Part shown: positions 32,896-43,546 of the stretch, piece after piece | Position numbering within the stretch: the stretch's first letter is position 1 | Layout of the letters: every line of letters begins with the position of its first letter | Made by a program: the position numbers and the translations under genes | The notes under the pieces: model-generated | Seen by the model: the letters and a program-made list of their open reading frames with translations, nothing else | Databases searched by the model: none | What the model was told of the DNA's origin: nothing | Assembly (NCBI GenBank): GCA_002633005.1 | Contig: NMRA01000021.1 | Coordinates: forward strand, 707,677-751,222 | Reading direction: 5' to 3' | DNA length: 43,546 nt | Origin: Phoronis australis | Lineage: Eukaryota; Phoronida; Phoronidae

Positions 32896-35800
32896 ATGAG
32901 TAAAAAACACAAGAAGCATCACAGAGCAGAGAAAAATGGTTCTGCAGGTATTGTACTCAACATGTTCTGTATTGACATTGTTTTCATTGTTTCGACTTTC
33001 GTTTTTGTGAATTGTGACAATCTGAATCGGAAGTTATCTTTTTGTCTTTCAGTAGGCCCCTATGTGAAATACATATCGTCTGGTCGTGTGCTACTAACAG
33101 TGTATCATTTATTTTTCATTTAGTGCCATTTTTATTAGTGATCTTTCATTGCTCATTGTGAACCTCACTCAAAGTGACTCAAACCCACAGGCGTCCTCAG
33201 CTTCTGATCGCGTCCCCAGGACACAACATATAATGACATAATGTGTAATGCTACAAGGTGATAGGTGAGACACTCGAGACTAGAAATTCCACTGGTGCTT
33301 CGATTCAGTTGTCTATATCAAACAAATAACTTGTTGATGGGCTAGCAGTGAAAGGCATTCTGTTTGGTTAGGAGCGTTGAATGCGCGACACTGAACAAAC
33401 ATGTTTACTGCAATTCCTCATGTTGGGGGTGTATTACATAACACTTAATTCTCTGAACTACTCCTACACATGCACTCATCCTAAATCACTTCGATATGAG
33501 ATCATACTCTAACATAACTCAATAAATTTACACATAACGGGTTCAACAAACCATGAGAAATTGGTCTTTCTTTACCATTCACGGTGTCCTACGTAGCGAG
33601 TTCGCAAGAAATTCGCTGTCAAAGCACAAAAATGTTCCCAAAAAGCCCAAACACACTTTGCACTTTGATGGTTCGAGGTCAAGGACGGTACGTAATTTAC
33701 CGATGAATTACGGATGGATGGCATTATCGACATCGTGACTACGCGACAAACCGGCGACGTTGATGCATCTATGTTTTGGGTAGATACGGTCCGTATGATC
33801 GGATAACTTTGGTCCTTCACTGTTTATGTCGACACTCCACTCAGACTTGTGTTAAGTCGCTATGAAATGGCCTAATGGCTGATTACCATTTTACAGACAA
33901 TGGGAACTTTAGCAAATAGCAAATGTTGTTTTATGACATCTCCACACTGCAAACCATATTTGTAATAGATTAAAATGTTCTTATTCTTTACTTCTATGGA
34001 GAAATTCAACAACAGAATTCACTTTTTGGCTATAATGTGTGCTAAACAAGTGAAGAATTATTAGTAAGTGCAATAGTTTGACCTTGTCAATGCAATGGTT
34101 GAATCTCAGTTGTAGTCATAGACATTGCTGCAAGTAACATCAAAATAGCAGGTGCTGCCTGTTGCGGTTGTTGATGGCATTTTAAAGCATTGTGTTGCAA
34201 TACGTTTTTGTACAATACTTGTAGAGAAATGAGTTTGTTTTTATACTACAGTGTGTTAACAGTACAGCAGACTGAGAATGGATGAGGCTCTTAAAGATGA
34301 GGAAGCTGTGAATTTGTGCCATAATGCTTCACAGTTAGCACACAATATGGTCAAGAAGTAAAATTTTGTTTTGATAAATTTCTCCACAAAAATTTTACAA
34401 GCATGTTTTGTAGTGTCTAAATGTCATAAAACAAAAAAATTCCCATTATTTGCAGAAAATAATCAGCTATTGAAATATGGAAATGATAATTTTTGGAAAT
34501 TTATTTATTTTTGCATGAAATAAATAGAGATCAGAACGTTACCATACTTGGTACTATTTACATTGAACAGTTGAAATCTGATAATTTAAAAGTTGTTTTG
34601 GTTTATCCCAAATTGAAGAATTGCATGTCCTTTATTAGGATCAGTGACGCCTTCAAGGGTCTGGAGTCACCAGTTTAAGTTGTGTAGGGACCAACCATGT
34701 TTGTGTGATATGTTCAATCAAACTAACTTTTTAAAGCTTGTGGACTTCCACAATGTTGGAAGCCCTTAAAAATGAAAAAAAAAATCATTTTTTTGCAATC
34801 ATTTTTTTCTGAAATGGATGAAATTTCAGCGTAGTATTTTGTGAACATTTTGGGACAACCTCTTACAACATAGCCTTACCCGTCTGCTCTTGTGTCTGTT
34901 ATCCCAAGTGTCGGCTTCATGGTGATGGTGGTGTGTGGTTACTGCTTGAAAGCAATGGATCATGAACTTTGATTTGGATAATTGATTTGGATCCGTATAT
35001 ATATAAGACTGACGCAGTTTATAGTCGCATCTTAGGATTTACCGAGTTGTTTTTTTAATAGCAATTTTATGCGTGAAATTGTAAGACATGTCAAATCTCC
35101 ATTTCTCTTAAATGACAAAAATCATAATGGTCGTAATTTCATGTTGAAGCAATTTCTCAATGTCTGTGAAAACATTTGCATTTGTACGTGTTGAACTATA
35201 AGTTGCCTTTATTTTGCATTTCTGCAATTAAGGAGTCACAATGCCAAGTCTTTTTATTTTAATGGGTTTTGTGCCTTGTTTTGAAGGTTCAAGCAATCCT
35301 TGTTGGCTGTCAGACTTGTAAAAAATTACTTTGGTATGCAAATGGGTATCATTTGTTTGCTGCAGGCGTGCGGGTACTTTGCCAAGACTGCTTTCTTTCC
35401 TTGGCTGTCAAGTTGTGCACTGGTAATAAGGCTTGGTACTCCTGTTTAGGACACAGTAATGTAGAAAATTGTATTTCTCAGGAAATACAATTGTTAGGAA
35501 GCATTCACATATTACGTGTTGTCACTTGCCATATTTTACCCCTCTCCCCCGTCATCGCCCGTCATGATATAGCCCCCCTCCTCCTGTCCGGCCTCTAATT
35601 ACCTCATCAAAGTCAATCCCCTCTTTTTGCCAGAACTGACAGTATTGTTGGAGATTCCATCTACTAGTACATGTATATGACTCTGATGTCAAACTGTCTC
35701 TTTATCATCGTAACTTGACATATTTGGTGCTGTTGTATTTAGCAATGAAATAAAGTACGCAATATCAAGACTATCAAACCCATACTGTGATGGAGAAATT

Positions 35801-38800
35801 CTAATAAACCAGATGGTGATGACGTCACCACAATGGTAACTCCCCCTGTCATCAATAGTCATCTTTCCAAGCCCTCTCTAGTGTGGAGTAATGACGTTAG
35901 GTGAACGCTCCCTTAACATTGTCCATACTTTACAGATTCGACCAGTGTATTCACGATGCAAGCCTTTGCAAGTTATTCATCAATCTTGGAAATTATTTTT
36001 ATCTCAAAATTGAAGATTTTACTGCACTTTAAATATCAAATCGAACTATGAAAAAATTATGACAGCTCTAAGCAAGTTCAATTGCAATTCACATTGCTAA
36101 ACCACCGTCTCGGAGGCCCGGCGTCGTTGCGCTCATTGTGATCATCGATCTTTTTCTAAAAGTCGGGGAATCCCGCGTTTCCTTAGCACTGGGCGCTAAA
36201 TCTTCATTCTTTAAAAGTCGGGGATGGGCGCTTAACCGAGAGGTGGGCGCTTAATTGGAAATCTTCAAAAATCGCAGGGGGCGCTTAACCGAGCAGTGGG
36301 CAGTTAAATCGAAAATCCACCTAAAGTAGGGGGTGGGCGGTTAACTGAGCATGGGCGTTAACCCGAACGATTACGGTAATTTTTCTCCTTTGACCTGTTA
36401 TTTATATTGGAGAATTTAGTTCATTCGACAACATAAACAAAACGTGCAATTTTCACGTTGCGACCAATGGTCTCATAAGCCAGGTTCTGTTTTCTGTAGA
36501 CCAACCAATCAAACTGGTGTTGAACCTTAAAGTGCCCAGCGGAACTGAGAATGAGGCTTTGCCCTCTTATCCACCTCCAGACAGTGAAGAGCGACATAAG
36601 AAGCATAAGAAGAAGAAGAAGAAACACAAGCATCACCACGATGAAAGAAAAGAAGAACGGAAGGTAAGTGAAAAGTTTTACTGTTTATGCATAGTAGGTC
36701 ATGACTGGGAATCTGTATTCAGGTCAACTCTTATCCTTTTGTTGCACATGACCCTTTGAAGTTAAGTGAAGAAATTATCAGGAGTTGACTGGGGTATGAG
36801 CTGACTAGAGTGCATACTGACTTGGAGACATGTTGACTACGGTGCAAACTGATTCAGGTACAAATTGTCTAGGGTAGGTGTTGTCTTGGTTACGAGTTGA
36901 CATTGGTGTTGACTTGGCTTCGTGTTCACAGTTGACGAGTGTATGAAATGTCGAGCCTCCGTGTCTAGCTATTGTTTTGTAACAGATGTTATCAAGGTTT
37001 TTCTGTAGATAAACCCACCCAATGAAACGCCCATGGCTGTTTATTTGGTGCTACAACTTCTGTTGTCAAGCGTCCAGATAGTGGGGCGTTTATTGAGAAA
37101 ATTTCCTCTTAAAAGTCCATTCCCAGTCAACTTTTTGTCACAAATTCAATTTTATGAAACATTCATCATTTATAAAAACGAGCAAGGTGTTGGCAAACTA
37201 TGCATTTATTAACATAAGCTTTAAAGACACAGTTTTAAGTAAAATATGTAAAAGTCAGCAAAACTATGACTTTCCGTTTACACGCCCCCCTATTCCGAAT
37301 AAACGCTTGGTCGTTTATTTGGTGTAACTAAAACGCCTGAAAATTTTCATTTTCCGAATACACGCTCATGGTCTTATCTACAGAAAATCCCGGTAGGTAT
37401 AGTGTGCTGTCATTTTCAATTGAATTGTGGGACAGTTGTCGTTTGCTAATCATCCAGTGACATCACTGATAACTTGTGGGCGTATAATTGAAGAAAGTTT
37501 AAAGCTCAGCTGTGAAATTATCAGTTGCAACAAATATGAGGACTTAGTCGTCGTAGAGCTGTCATTCCTTCTGTTATAGGAGAAGGTGAGCAAACGAGAA
37601 CACTCTGACACTGAGGTGGACATCACGGACTCGTCCGAGGAGCCATCCGTTAAGAAGGCGCTTCTGGACGATGCTGTGCTTAAGAGGTTACGTGAGCCAC
37701 GAAGCTGCACGGTTGGCAGATCGGGAGAATCGGGAACCCTTAAGGCATGTCTGGATTACATTCAAAGAACGCTGCAAAGGTTTGCATCAGAGTTTTTCAT
37801 TAAATATTTAGCAAAACAATGTTGAAAGCATGTTACAGCATGAATTTAAAAATGCCACTGAATTATGTATGTTTAACACTAATTAAGCTTATTGTCAGTG
37901 TCCACTTATTGAAATATGAAGGAGTCCTACTGCTATAAATCATATTTATTGATGAGAACATTTACTTGGCATTTCAACTGTTGTGGAATTTTAAGAACGC
38001 TGCTGAGAATGGCCTAAAGGTCAATAATGTGTAAGAAAAGAGAACACAATTACTATCTGATGCTTTGTACAGTCAGTGACACATATTTGTGATGCCCCAG
38101 TTATTTGAAGTTGGGGCTTTAAAAGGACATTCTCTTTTTGCACCCAAAACACATTTTTGAGGCTGTTGAATGGGTTTCACTTCTTGGAGTTACTAATTTT
38201 GACTGGATGCATAAAAAAACAAAATCCTTTGTGTTCTGTAATTTTATTACAAATCCCCATTTCTCACCGCTGTCCACTCGATGTTCACTGAAATCAAGGC
38301 TGGTGCCCTTATCATTTAAAAACGCTTAAAATATTCTGCTATTTGGTGCATTGACAGAGTATTCAGCAGCTATTGCACAGCTTGTAGGCTCGATTTCACG
38401 CGACTGCTAATTTCTGTAAATTTACATTAAAATTTCTTTCCGAGAATGCCCCTTTAAGGTTCCTGAGGCTTCAGTACTAGGATGTCTGTTTGCTCCAACA
38501 AGGAGTCCTAGTGTTTGTCCTGAGGCTTCAGTACCAGGACGTATGTATGTTCCACCAAGGAGTCCTAGTGTTTACTTGGAGTGGATGTTTAGCAGCAAGT
38601 TTTTTGTTGTTCCTTTGACAACGCTAGACTCTCTAGACTGCATGTGGCTACAACAATCCAAGATTGAATGAGCCAACCAGTTTCTTTGCGTCAGTTCATG
38701 GAGAACAGTGTAACACAGTATGAGACCAATTATCCTCTTCATAAGTCCTTTCACATCATAACCGTGGTCGGAACCGCCGAGCTCATCCTAATATTTTATG

Positions 38801-39396
38801 GTAAATCTACCCTGGGATGGGCCGAAATGGGCAGCTTTTACCAAAAACCTTGGTTTGAGTGCAGCACTGTCCATGGAGTTCATCTTCATATTGTAACAAG
38901 TATTTCCAATGTTTATTCAGTTACCACTTAGTTTTATTTTGTTGTCTCTAAATTCTTTAACACGTAGTGTGAACTACATCAGTGTTAACATATCCATGAG
39001 ACACTGAAGTGGTTGAAAGAGACACCAAAATCACTGTTTGAGTCCATAATCACTCTTAAGCTGTGTGATATGTCGTTGTATGCAGCTGTTGTGTTAACTT
39101 TGACCTCTCCCAGAGGACTATATCTTTCCTGTTATTGTTTCCTAAATTAAACATGATTAGCATTTTACGGCCTTTCTTTTTAATTCAATGCATCAGTTTA
39201 TTATCAAATCTTATTTTCTGATGTGATTGAGTTTTTATATGTGTTATCCAGGAAAGACTCCAATGGTTTCTTCGCCTACCCCGTGAATGACATCATAGCC
39301 CCTGGTTATTCTAGCATCATTTCACAACCCATGGACTTCAGCACCATGCAGAATAAGATTGACAAAGACGTGTATGACAATGTCATGGAATACAAG
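32896..39396 (+). CDS. BRD7/BRD9-type bromodomain protein, first four coding exons (partial)
   Basis: Acetyl-lysine reader of SWI/SNF-type remodelling complexes (BRD9 in ncBAF, BRD7 in PBAF). Exons read as 32896-32947, 36500-36663, 37580-37779 and 39252-39396 join in frame to 187 residues. The ATG at 32896 was chosen over 32890 because it gives MSKKHKKH, matching the family's MGKKHKKHK start, and has A at -3. Exon 2 gives PIKLVLNLKV (family KPLKLVLKV) and a Lys/His-rich tract at about 49-72. Exon 3 is acidic/basic linker ending IQRTLQR. Exon 4 is the first half of the bromodomain: KDSNGFFAYPVND, IAPGY at about 154-158, PMDFSTM. The helix carrying the acetyl-lysine-binding Asn is not in the window, so the gene continues beyond 43546. 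A small exon between exons 1 and 2 could be missing, but the phases match directly. Probably the single invertebrate BRD7/9 gene; the TRIP13 linkage favours BRD9. Confidence 0.88.
32948..36499. other. BRD intron 1, mostly unremarkable
   Basis: 3.5 kb of AT-rich intron. Short frames (33553-33820, 34493-34678, 35269-35598) lack domains. The only structured part is the GGGCGCTTAA-rich block near its 3' end. Confidence 0.4.
36155..36365. repeat. Degenerate GGGCGCTTAACCGAG repeat block
   Basis: Variants of TGGGCGCTTAACCGAG and GGCGGTTAACTGAG recur about seven times between 36190 and 36365, alternating with AAAATC-type spacers and bounded on the right by GATTACGGTAA. It lies about 135 bases before BRD exon 2. 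Likely a dispersed short repeat; class not known to me. Confidence 0.6.
36993..37396. mobile_element. Probable ~400-bp MITE in BRD intron 2
   Basis: CAAGGTTTTTCTGTAGATAA at 36993 matches the reverse complement of the right end (CTACCGGGATTTTCTGTAGATAA ending near 37396). Inside, AAACGCC and CGTTTATTTGGTG phrases recur on both strands, in keeping with an imperfectly palindromic element. No coding sequence. Confidence 0.5.
38462..38575. repeat. 57-bp tandem duplication in BRD intron 3
   Basis: CCTGAGGCTTCAGTAC to GGAGTCCTAGTGTTT occurs at 38462 and 38519 with an exact 57-bp offset and about six substitutions. Confidence 0.85.
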
Positions 39397-41349
39397 GTAT
39401 GCTCAAATACTGACGGGGCAACAGTTTACATCTCGTGCTTGCCTCTGTGTGTTTGTGAGAAGTGCGCTTAACTGCTTGTGTGGTTATGTTTGTTTGAAGA
39501 GCCATGACTTGCTGTCTCTCGGTCTTACCAAGGCTTGGAATTTTCTTCGGAAACACCGATTTCAGTTTTTTTTCTCTTATTCCCTCCGCGTATTTTTGTT
39601 ATATTTCCACAGAAAAAATCAGATTTGCCATAAGATTATCGTGGCAAGTTGGTCTCAGGTTTGGCGTTACCAAACCTGTGTACCACCAAAACTGCATTGG
39701 AGTACTGTGAACACCAGGTTTGCAGATTTTCCAGTAAAATTTTCAGATTTTTCGCACACAGACTAAATATATATGGGGGGGGGGCTCGAATTTTTCGCAG
39801 TGCCAGTGGACCTTTCACTAAAAAAGGGTTCATTCAGAGCTATGAAATGTGCATTGGCCGAGTTGTTTCCCTTTTTAGTGGACTTTTGTCTCACTTTGGT
39901 TTCTCTCGTGTGGACCTTTTTGCCCACACTGCCAAATAAGGGACTCGTTCGAGCCCCCTTGGGTACTTTTCCTACATACTTGCCTCTGAAACTTTCTAAA
40001 TTACAGTAGCGAATTGATGACCACTTTTCAGAATAACCTGAGGTGTTTAGTTGAGGGACAACGCGCTCAGTGAAAAGATCCAGTTATTCAATACAAAATG
40101 TCCTTACTCAACTTAAATCATTACAGCGTTCTGTCATTCAGCAACTTTTCCAGACGTGAGGGGTGCTGAACGTGCGATAACATCTGGCTCTTTTGTAAAC
40201 TGCCCAGCTCACTCTTTTTGTCCCGTATGATAACAAGCAGGCCAATTATCTCTCAGGCTTCAAAGGAAACGTATGGTGGTTGCACGCTATTACCCAACGC
40301 GTAGGAACACAGTCAAACCCAGTGCGTTGGTAATCCATTTGGACAGAATAGATTGTCTTAACTTCTGTAACGCTTGTAGTTGGCGATTTTGGTGATTTAA
40401 AAACGGAACATGATCAGCATTTGACGAGGAATTCCGAAATGCTATTGGTTTAAGCTCAAATATGTCATAACTTAACTTTCATTTTTATCTGCCCAGTCAG
40501 GCTAGATACGATTTGATCGGAGATTAGAGCAATTATCAAACAAAAGAGCACAGGTCCTCCAACTGTAAATGCCAGAATGGAGTTAATGAGTCGTGTAAGA
40601 TATTGGCTACGGGTGTAAACTTCCCAACTTGTTGTTGGGCTATAGAATCGAACAAGTTGGGAACAACGTGATGTCGCCGTCATGTAGTTATGTTAACGCA
40701 TGCCTAATATACACCCGAGTCATTTCTTAACACGAAAACATAACTGCAAAAAGGTCTTTATGAATCAGCTCTAGACATTGTTTTGCACCAGTCGATGTAT
40801 TCTAAACCATTAACGAAAGTTTTGAATAATTATTCATTGCAAGTGTCTGTGAACAGGTTCCACCACACTGCCTCTGAAAAAACCTTGAGTATTGCTGTCA
40901 GCTGAACATGCTACGAAGTCAGTGCAGTCACCATGGCCGCAAAAAAAACAACACGCTATTCAACTTGCAGTATAAATTCCACGGCTCCTTCCATAAGACA
41001 TTTTCATTCTTTGGAATAACGCGGCAAAAACAGAGGTTTCCTTCTTTCAGAAGCTACTTTCTTCACAGCTCGGAACATGCGGCCATTCATGCTTTGGCAG
41101 TTAAACTGACATGCATAACAGAGTCAATAAAAAATTCAATTTACTGAGTAACACCTCTTTGAAGAACTTAATTCCAAACTAATGTTGAGACTGAAGTTTA
41201 TATGAAACATCTTAGTCACTTCACCACTGTACAATAGGTTCACTTATATTGCTCCTGTGACACAGAGTAGGCAGGCTTAATCTGCTTTAATTCCACTGGA
41301 GAATAAGAACACGTGTTTGACCTCACCACCAGTAATGCCTCCAGGGTGT
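39397..41349. other. Start of BRD intron 4, no supported gene
   Basis: Includes a long G run at about 39776-39785. A 72-codon minus-strand frame (40465-40683) contains one hydrophobic membrane-like stretch (ILAFTVGGPVLFCLIIALIS). It has no homology I recognise and no splice context, so I do not call it a gene. Confidence 0.35.
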
Positions 41350-43310
41350 CACTAGCTAGAGACGACCTCTGACTTCCTGACACAACTAAACACTCCCTCA
41401 CATGCAAAACTACTGGGTGGGATGGTCAAAATCCCCAACTGACTTGGCACAACGGCTTCAAATGAGGGTCCTTCCTGCTCAGCTGAGCCCCAAACTCGTC
41501 CACTCGTGTGTATTTGATAGCATTGATATCTGTAAATTGATAAAGCGCTAACAATTCCGTGACACTGTCGAGAGACATGCCTTGAAGCAGAATCGGAAAC
41601 CGCTTCACACAGTGCCGGAGGTCTTCCACACATAAGCCAAACAAACGAGGCGTGTGCTAGCAGTGGGTCATCAAGTGGCAGCTTTCATACCAAGTACCTG
41701 CATGTCACTTCAAAATACTGTCGCACACGATCGAAGAATTCTTCAATGCGCTTACTTCACAGACGATTGTGCTCTTTATTTGCAATAAAGTCACGAGCCT
41801 GCTGCCCAATCAAAATATTATCACTTTTCTGCTTGGCTTGATCTGCGAAGTTGACCTGTGACAGGGATTTATCAGCAACAGCAACCGTCTTCAATAATCT
41901 GCTATACAAAGCCCCCCACAAGGCCAACAAGACAGTCCCTGAGTTCACGGATAAGTGGTTCATTGGCCTGGGGCTTCAGTAATACACCATCATACACCTT
42001 CACGGTGCAATCGAGAAACAAACAGAAGAGCTTGTTAGTTGGGGACTTCAAGAAGGTGGCAATGCTCTCAATCTGCAGATGATTCACCTACTTCAACCTC
42101 TTCCACAGTTTTGCCCTTCTGGGAACTCCTTTCCTTCTTTGTCTGGTCGTCAGCAGCATTTTTTTCCACCAGCTCCACAATAAACTAAGTGAGTGGGCCC
42201 CAGTTTTGCAGCAGCCATTGAATGCATCTGGATCAAGCAATAGGTCTTCAGTTATTAAAAGCAGACATAATTGTCAAAGTGTCATTTTTATGGCTAAGAA
42301 GTGGTCAAATCTCGTTACAACCAACCTGGTCACTTTCAACGTTCTATTCTCTAAGTACCAAAGCAGCTGTATTGTATACAAAATACCTTTGGTTAGAGCA
42401 AACTTTGGTTCCAATAAGCAGCCAAGAAACTGCAAAGTCGTTTTTCTTAATCTTTTACTAATTGACCTATTGCCAGTATTATGACTGACGGCTTAACTAA
42501 ACAATCAGAACACAGCATTCTCGACACACCTTATTTCACTAAAATGTCAAAGTATATTAGACTGTTTCCTTTGCAAAAGAATTGTTCAGAAGTCTTTGTT
42601 TAGAGATAGTGCAAAAATGTGGTATAGTTATGACATTTTGTAAAACATGCCCTTGATCATAATGAAGTATCAGCGATACAACACTCAAAACAAAATAACA
42701 ACCATAAAACAAAACACGAAAGACTGCGAATTAAACAAAACGAAACAGCAACAGGTTGGACAATACTACCTTCTTGGCACCAATATGGACCATGTGCAGG
42801 GCACAACCTGCAAGGTATGCTTCCTTTTACTCGGCAGTAATAAAGGCAAAAACACCCTTGTGTTTTCCTATCATAACAGCGGCATTGTAACAGCCGAAGG
42901 CCACAAGAGTGTCCCATGACACACCTTGCACATCAAGCTCGTCACTGATCAACTTGAATATGTTTTTACCAAAAACAATTTTAAATAATAGAAGATCCGT
43001 AGAAGTGGAAATATTGCTATGTTCTTCTAACATAAATTACAATTTAGCAACCTGAGAAAAATTCTGGTCATAGCAGCCCAAAAAGCATAGCTGAGAGAGC
43101 TATCATATGGGAGGCAGTTGACTCTTTTGATGAATTTTAACGTGAAGAGAGTACTAAGAGTTAAGTCTGTAATGAGCATCAAGCATACAAACCTGTAGCA
43201 GACCCTTCGCAGACCTTCAACGCCAGCAAATGAGTGTCAACGTTGCCAAGGTTCCTAGCAGAGTCAACCCCAAAAGTCCCGATGACCATTGGAAAAAATT
43301 CATTGTGCCA
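41350..43310 (-). pseudogene. Broken hAT-type transposase
   Basis: Inside BRD intron 4. Minus-strand pieces read right to left keep the order of a hAT-family transposase. LLALKVCEGSATG lies near 43180-43240. VSWDTLVAFGCYNAAVMIGK is near 42862-42921, where the family normally has Asp in GxDNA. LAGCALHMVHIGAKK is near 42770-42815, the conserved Cys-His region. NKLFCLFLDCTVKVYDGVLL is near 41985-42045, DNILIGQQARDFIANKEHN near 41765-41825, and GILTIPPSSFACEGVFSCVR near 41370-41430, the C-terminal dimerisation region. Stops and frameshifts separate them. The first catalytic aspartate position reads Tyr (codon 42887-42889). Terminal inverted repeats were not identified. The copy is dead. Confidence 0.75.
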
Positions 43311-43546
43311 CCATCAGTCGCTAAAGTGAATGGATGGCCATGCAGGTTTGCAGCAGTTAGCTTCATAGAGATGGTGGGCATTTCTTTTAACATAACACTT
43401 TAGTGCAACCACACTGCATGCCTAGGATTAAAAATTCAATTAAGTTCAGTTCAAATGACTCCTATGACAAAATTATTGTCTAGATACGAACCATACAGTT
43501 GTGCTGTTAAGTCAAGCACCAGTGAATTTTTCTCTTCATACAGACC

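Noticed and set aside
34279-34361. Short plus-strand peptide starting MDEALKDEEAV
   Set aside because: Protein-like composition, but no flanking splice sites in frame and no place in the BRD reading frame.
40465-40683. 72-codon minus-strand frame with one hydrophobic segment, considered as a receptor fragment
   Set aside because: A single membrane-like stretch in AT-rich intron is not enough; no family motif or splice partners.

Overview
This window is a piece of a metazoan nuclear genome. It has large introns with consistent GT-AG junctions, an AT-rich background, many minisatellites and decayed transposons, and one assembly gap. The three genes have clear vertebrate homologues. The repeat style suggests an invertebrate, perhaps a non-vertebrate deuterostome such as a hemichordate or cephalochordate, but the phylum cannot be settled by reading alone.

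Layout. (1) 770-17754, + strand: a complete 11-exon TRIP13/PCH2 gene (AAA+ ATPase, about 430 aa). Its introns hold a THAP-containing element with ~310-bp inverted arms, a second long inverted repeat, a 46-bp and a 23-bp minisatellite, and a LINE relic interrupted by a small module with direct terminal repeats. (2) 17755-21765: 3' flank of TRIP13, with a 40-bp hairpin-forming minisatellite, lying tail-to-tail with the next gene. (3) 21766-24185, - strand: a two-coding-exon riboflavin transporter of the SLC52A family (683 aa), with an unusually long N-terminus and central cytoplasmic loop. (4) 24213-32895: about 8.7 kb without convincing coding exons. It holds two copies of a CAGNGGCGGAT-ended MITE family (one containing another MITE and the 282-N gap) and GC-rich DNA that may include promoters. 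(5) 32896-39396, + strand: the first four coding exons of a BRD7/BRD9-type bromodomain protein, which runs past the right edge. (6) 41350 to about 43310, - strand: a broken hAT-type transposase inside the following BRD intron.

The genes do not form a pathway. TRIP13 remodels HORMA-domain proteins in meiosis and the spindle checkpoint, SLC52A imports riboflavin, and BRD7/9 belongs to SWI/SNF-type complexes. Close linkage of TRIP13 and BRD9 is also known in human (5p15.33, head-to-head), so the neighbourhood looks ancient, with a changed orientation and an SLC52A gene in between.

I found no clearly new biological system. The most unusual signal is in TRIP13. An exon/donor junction is exactly triplicated (exon 4), an intron/acceptor/exon junction is duplicated with the outer copy's AG lost (exon 10), and a 12-copy satellite carrying an acceptor-like motif lies just before exon 5. 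The gene therefore shows repeated tandem duplication at or near splice junctions.
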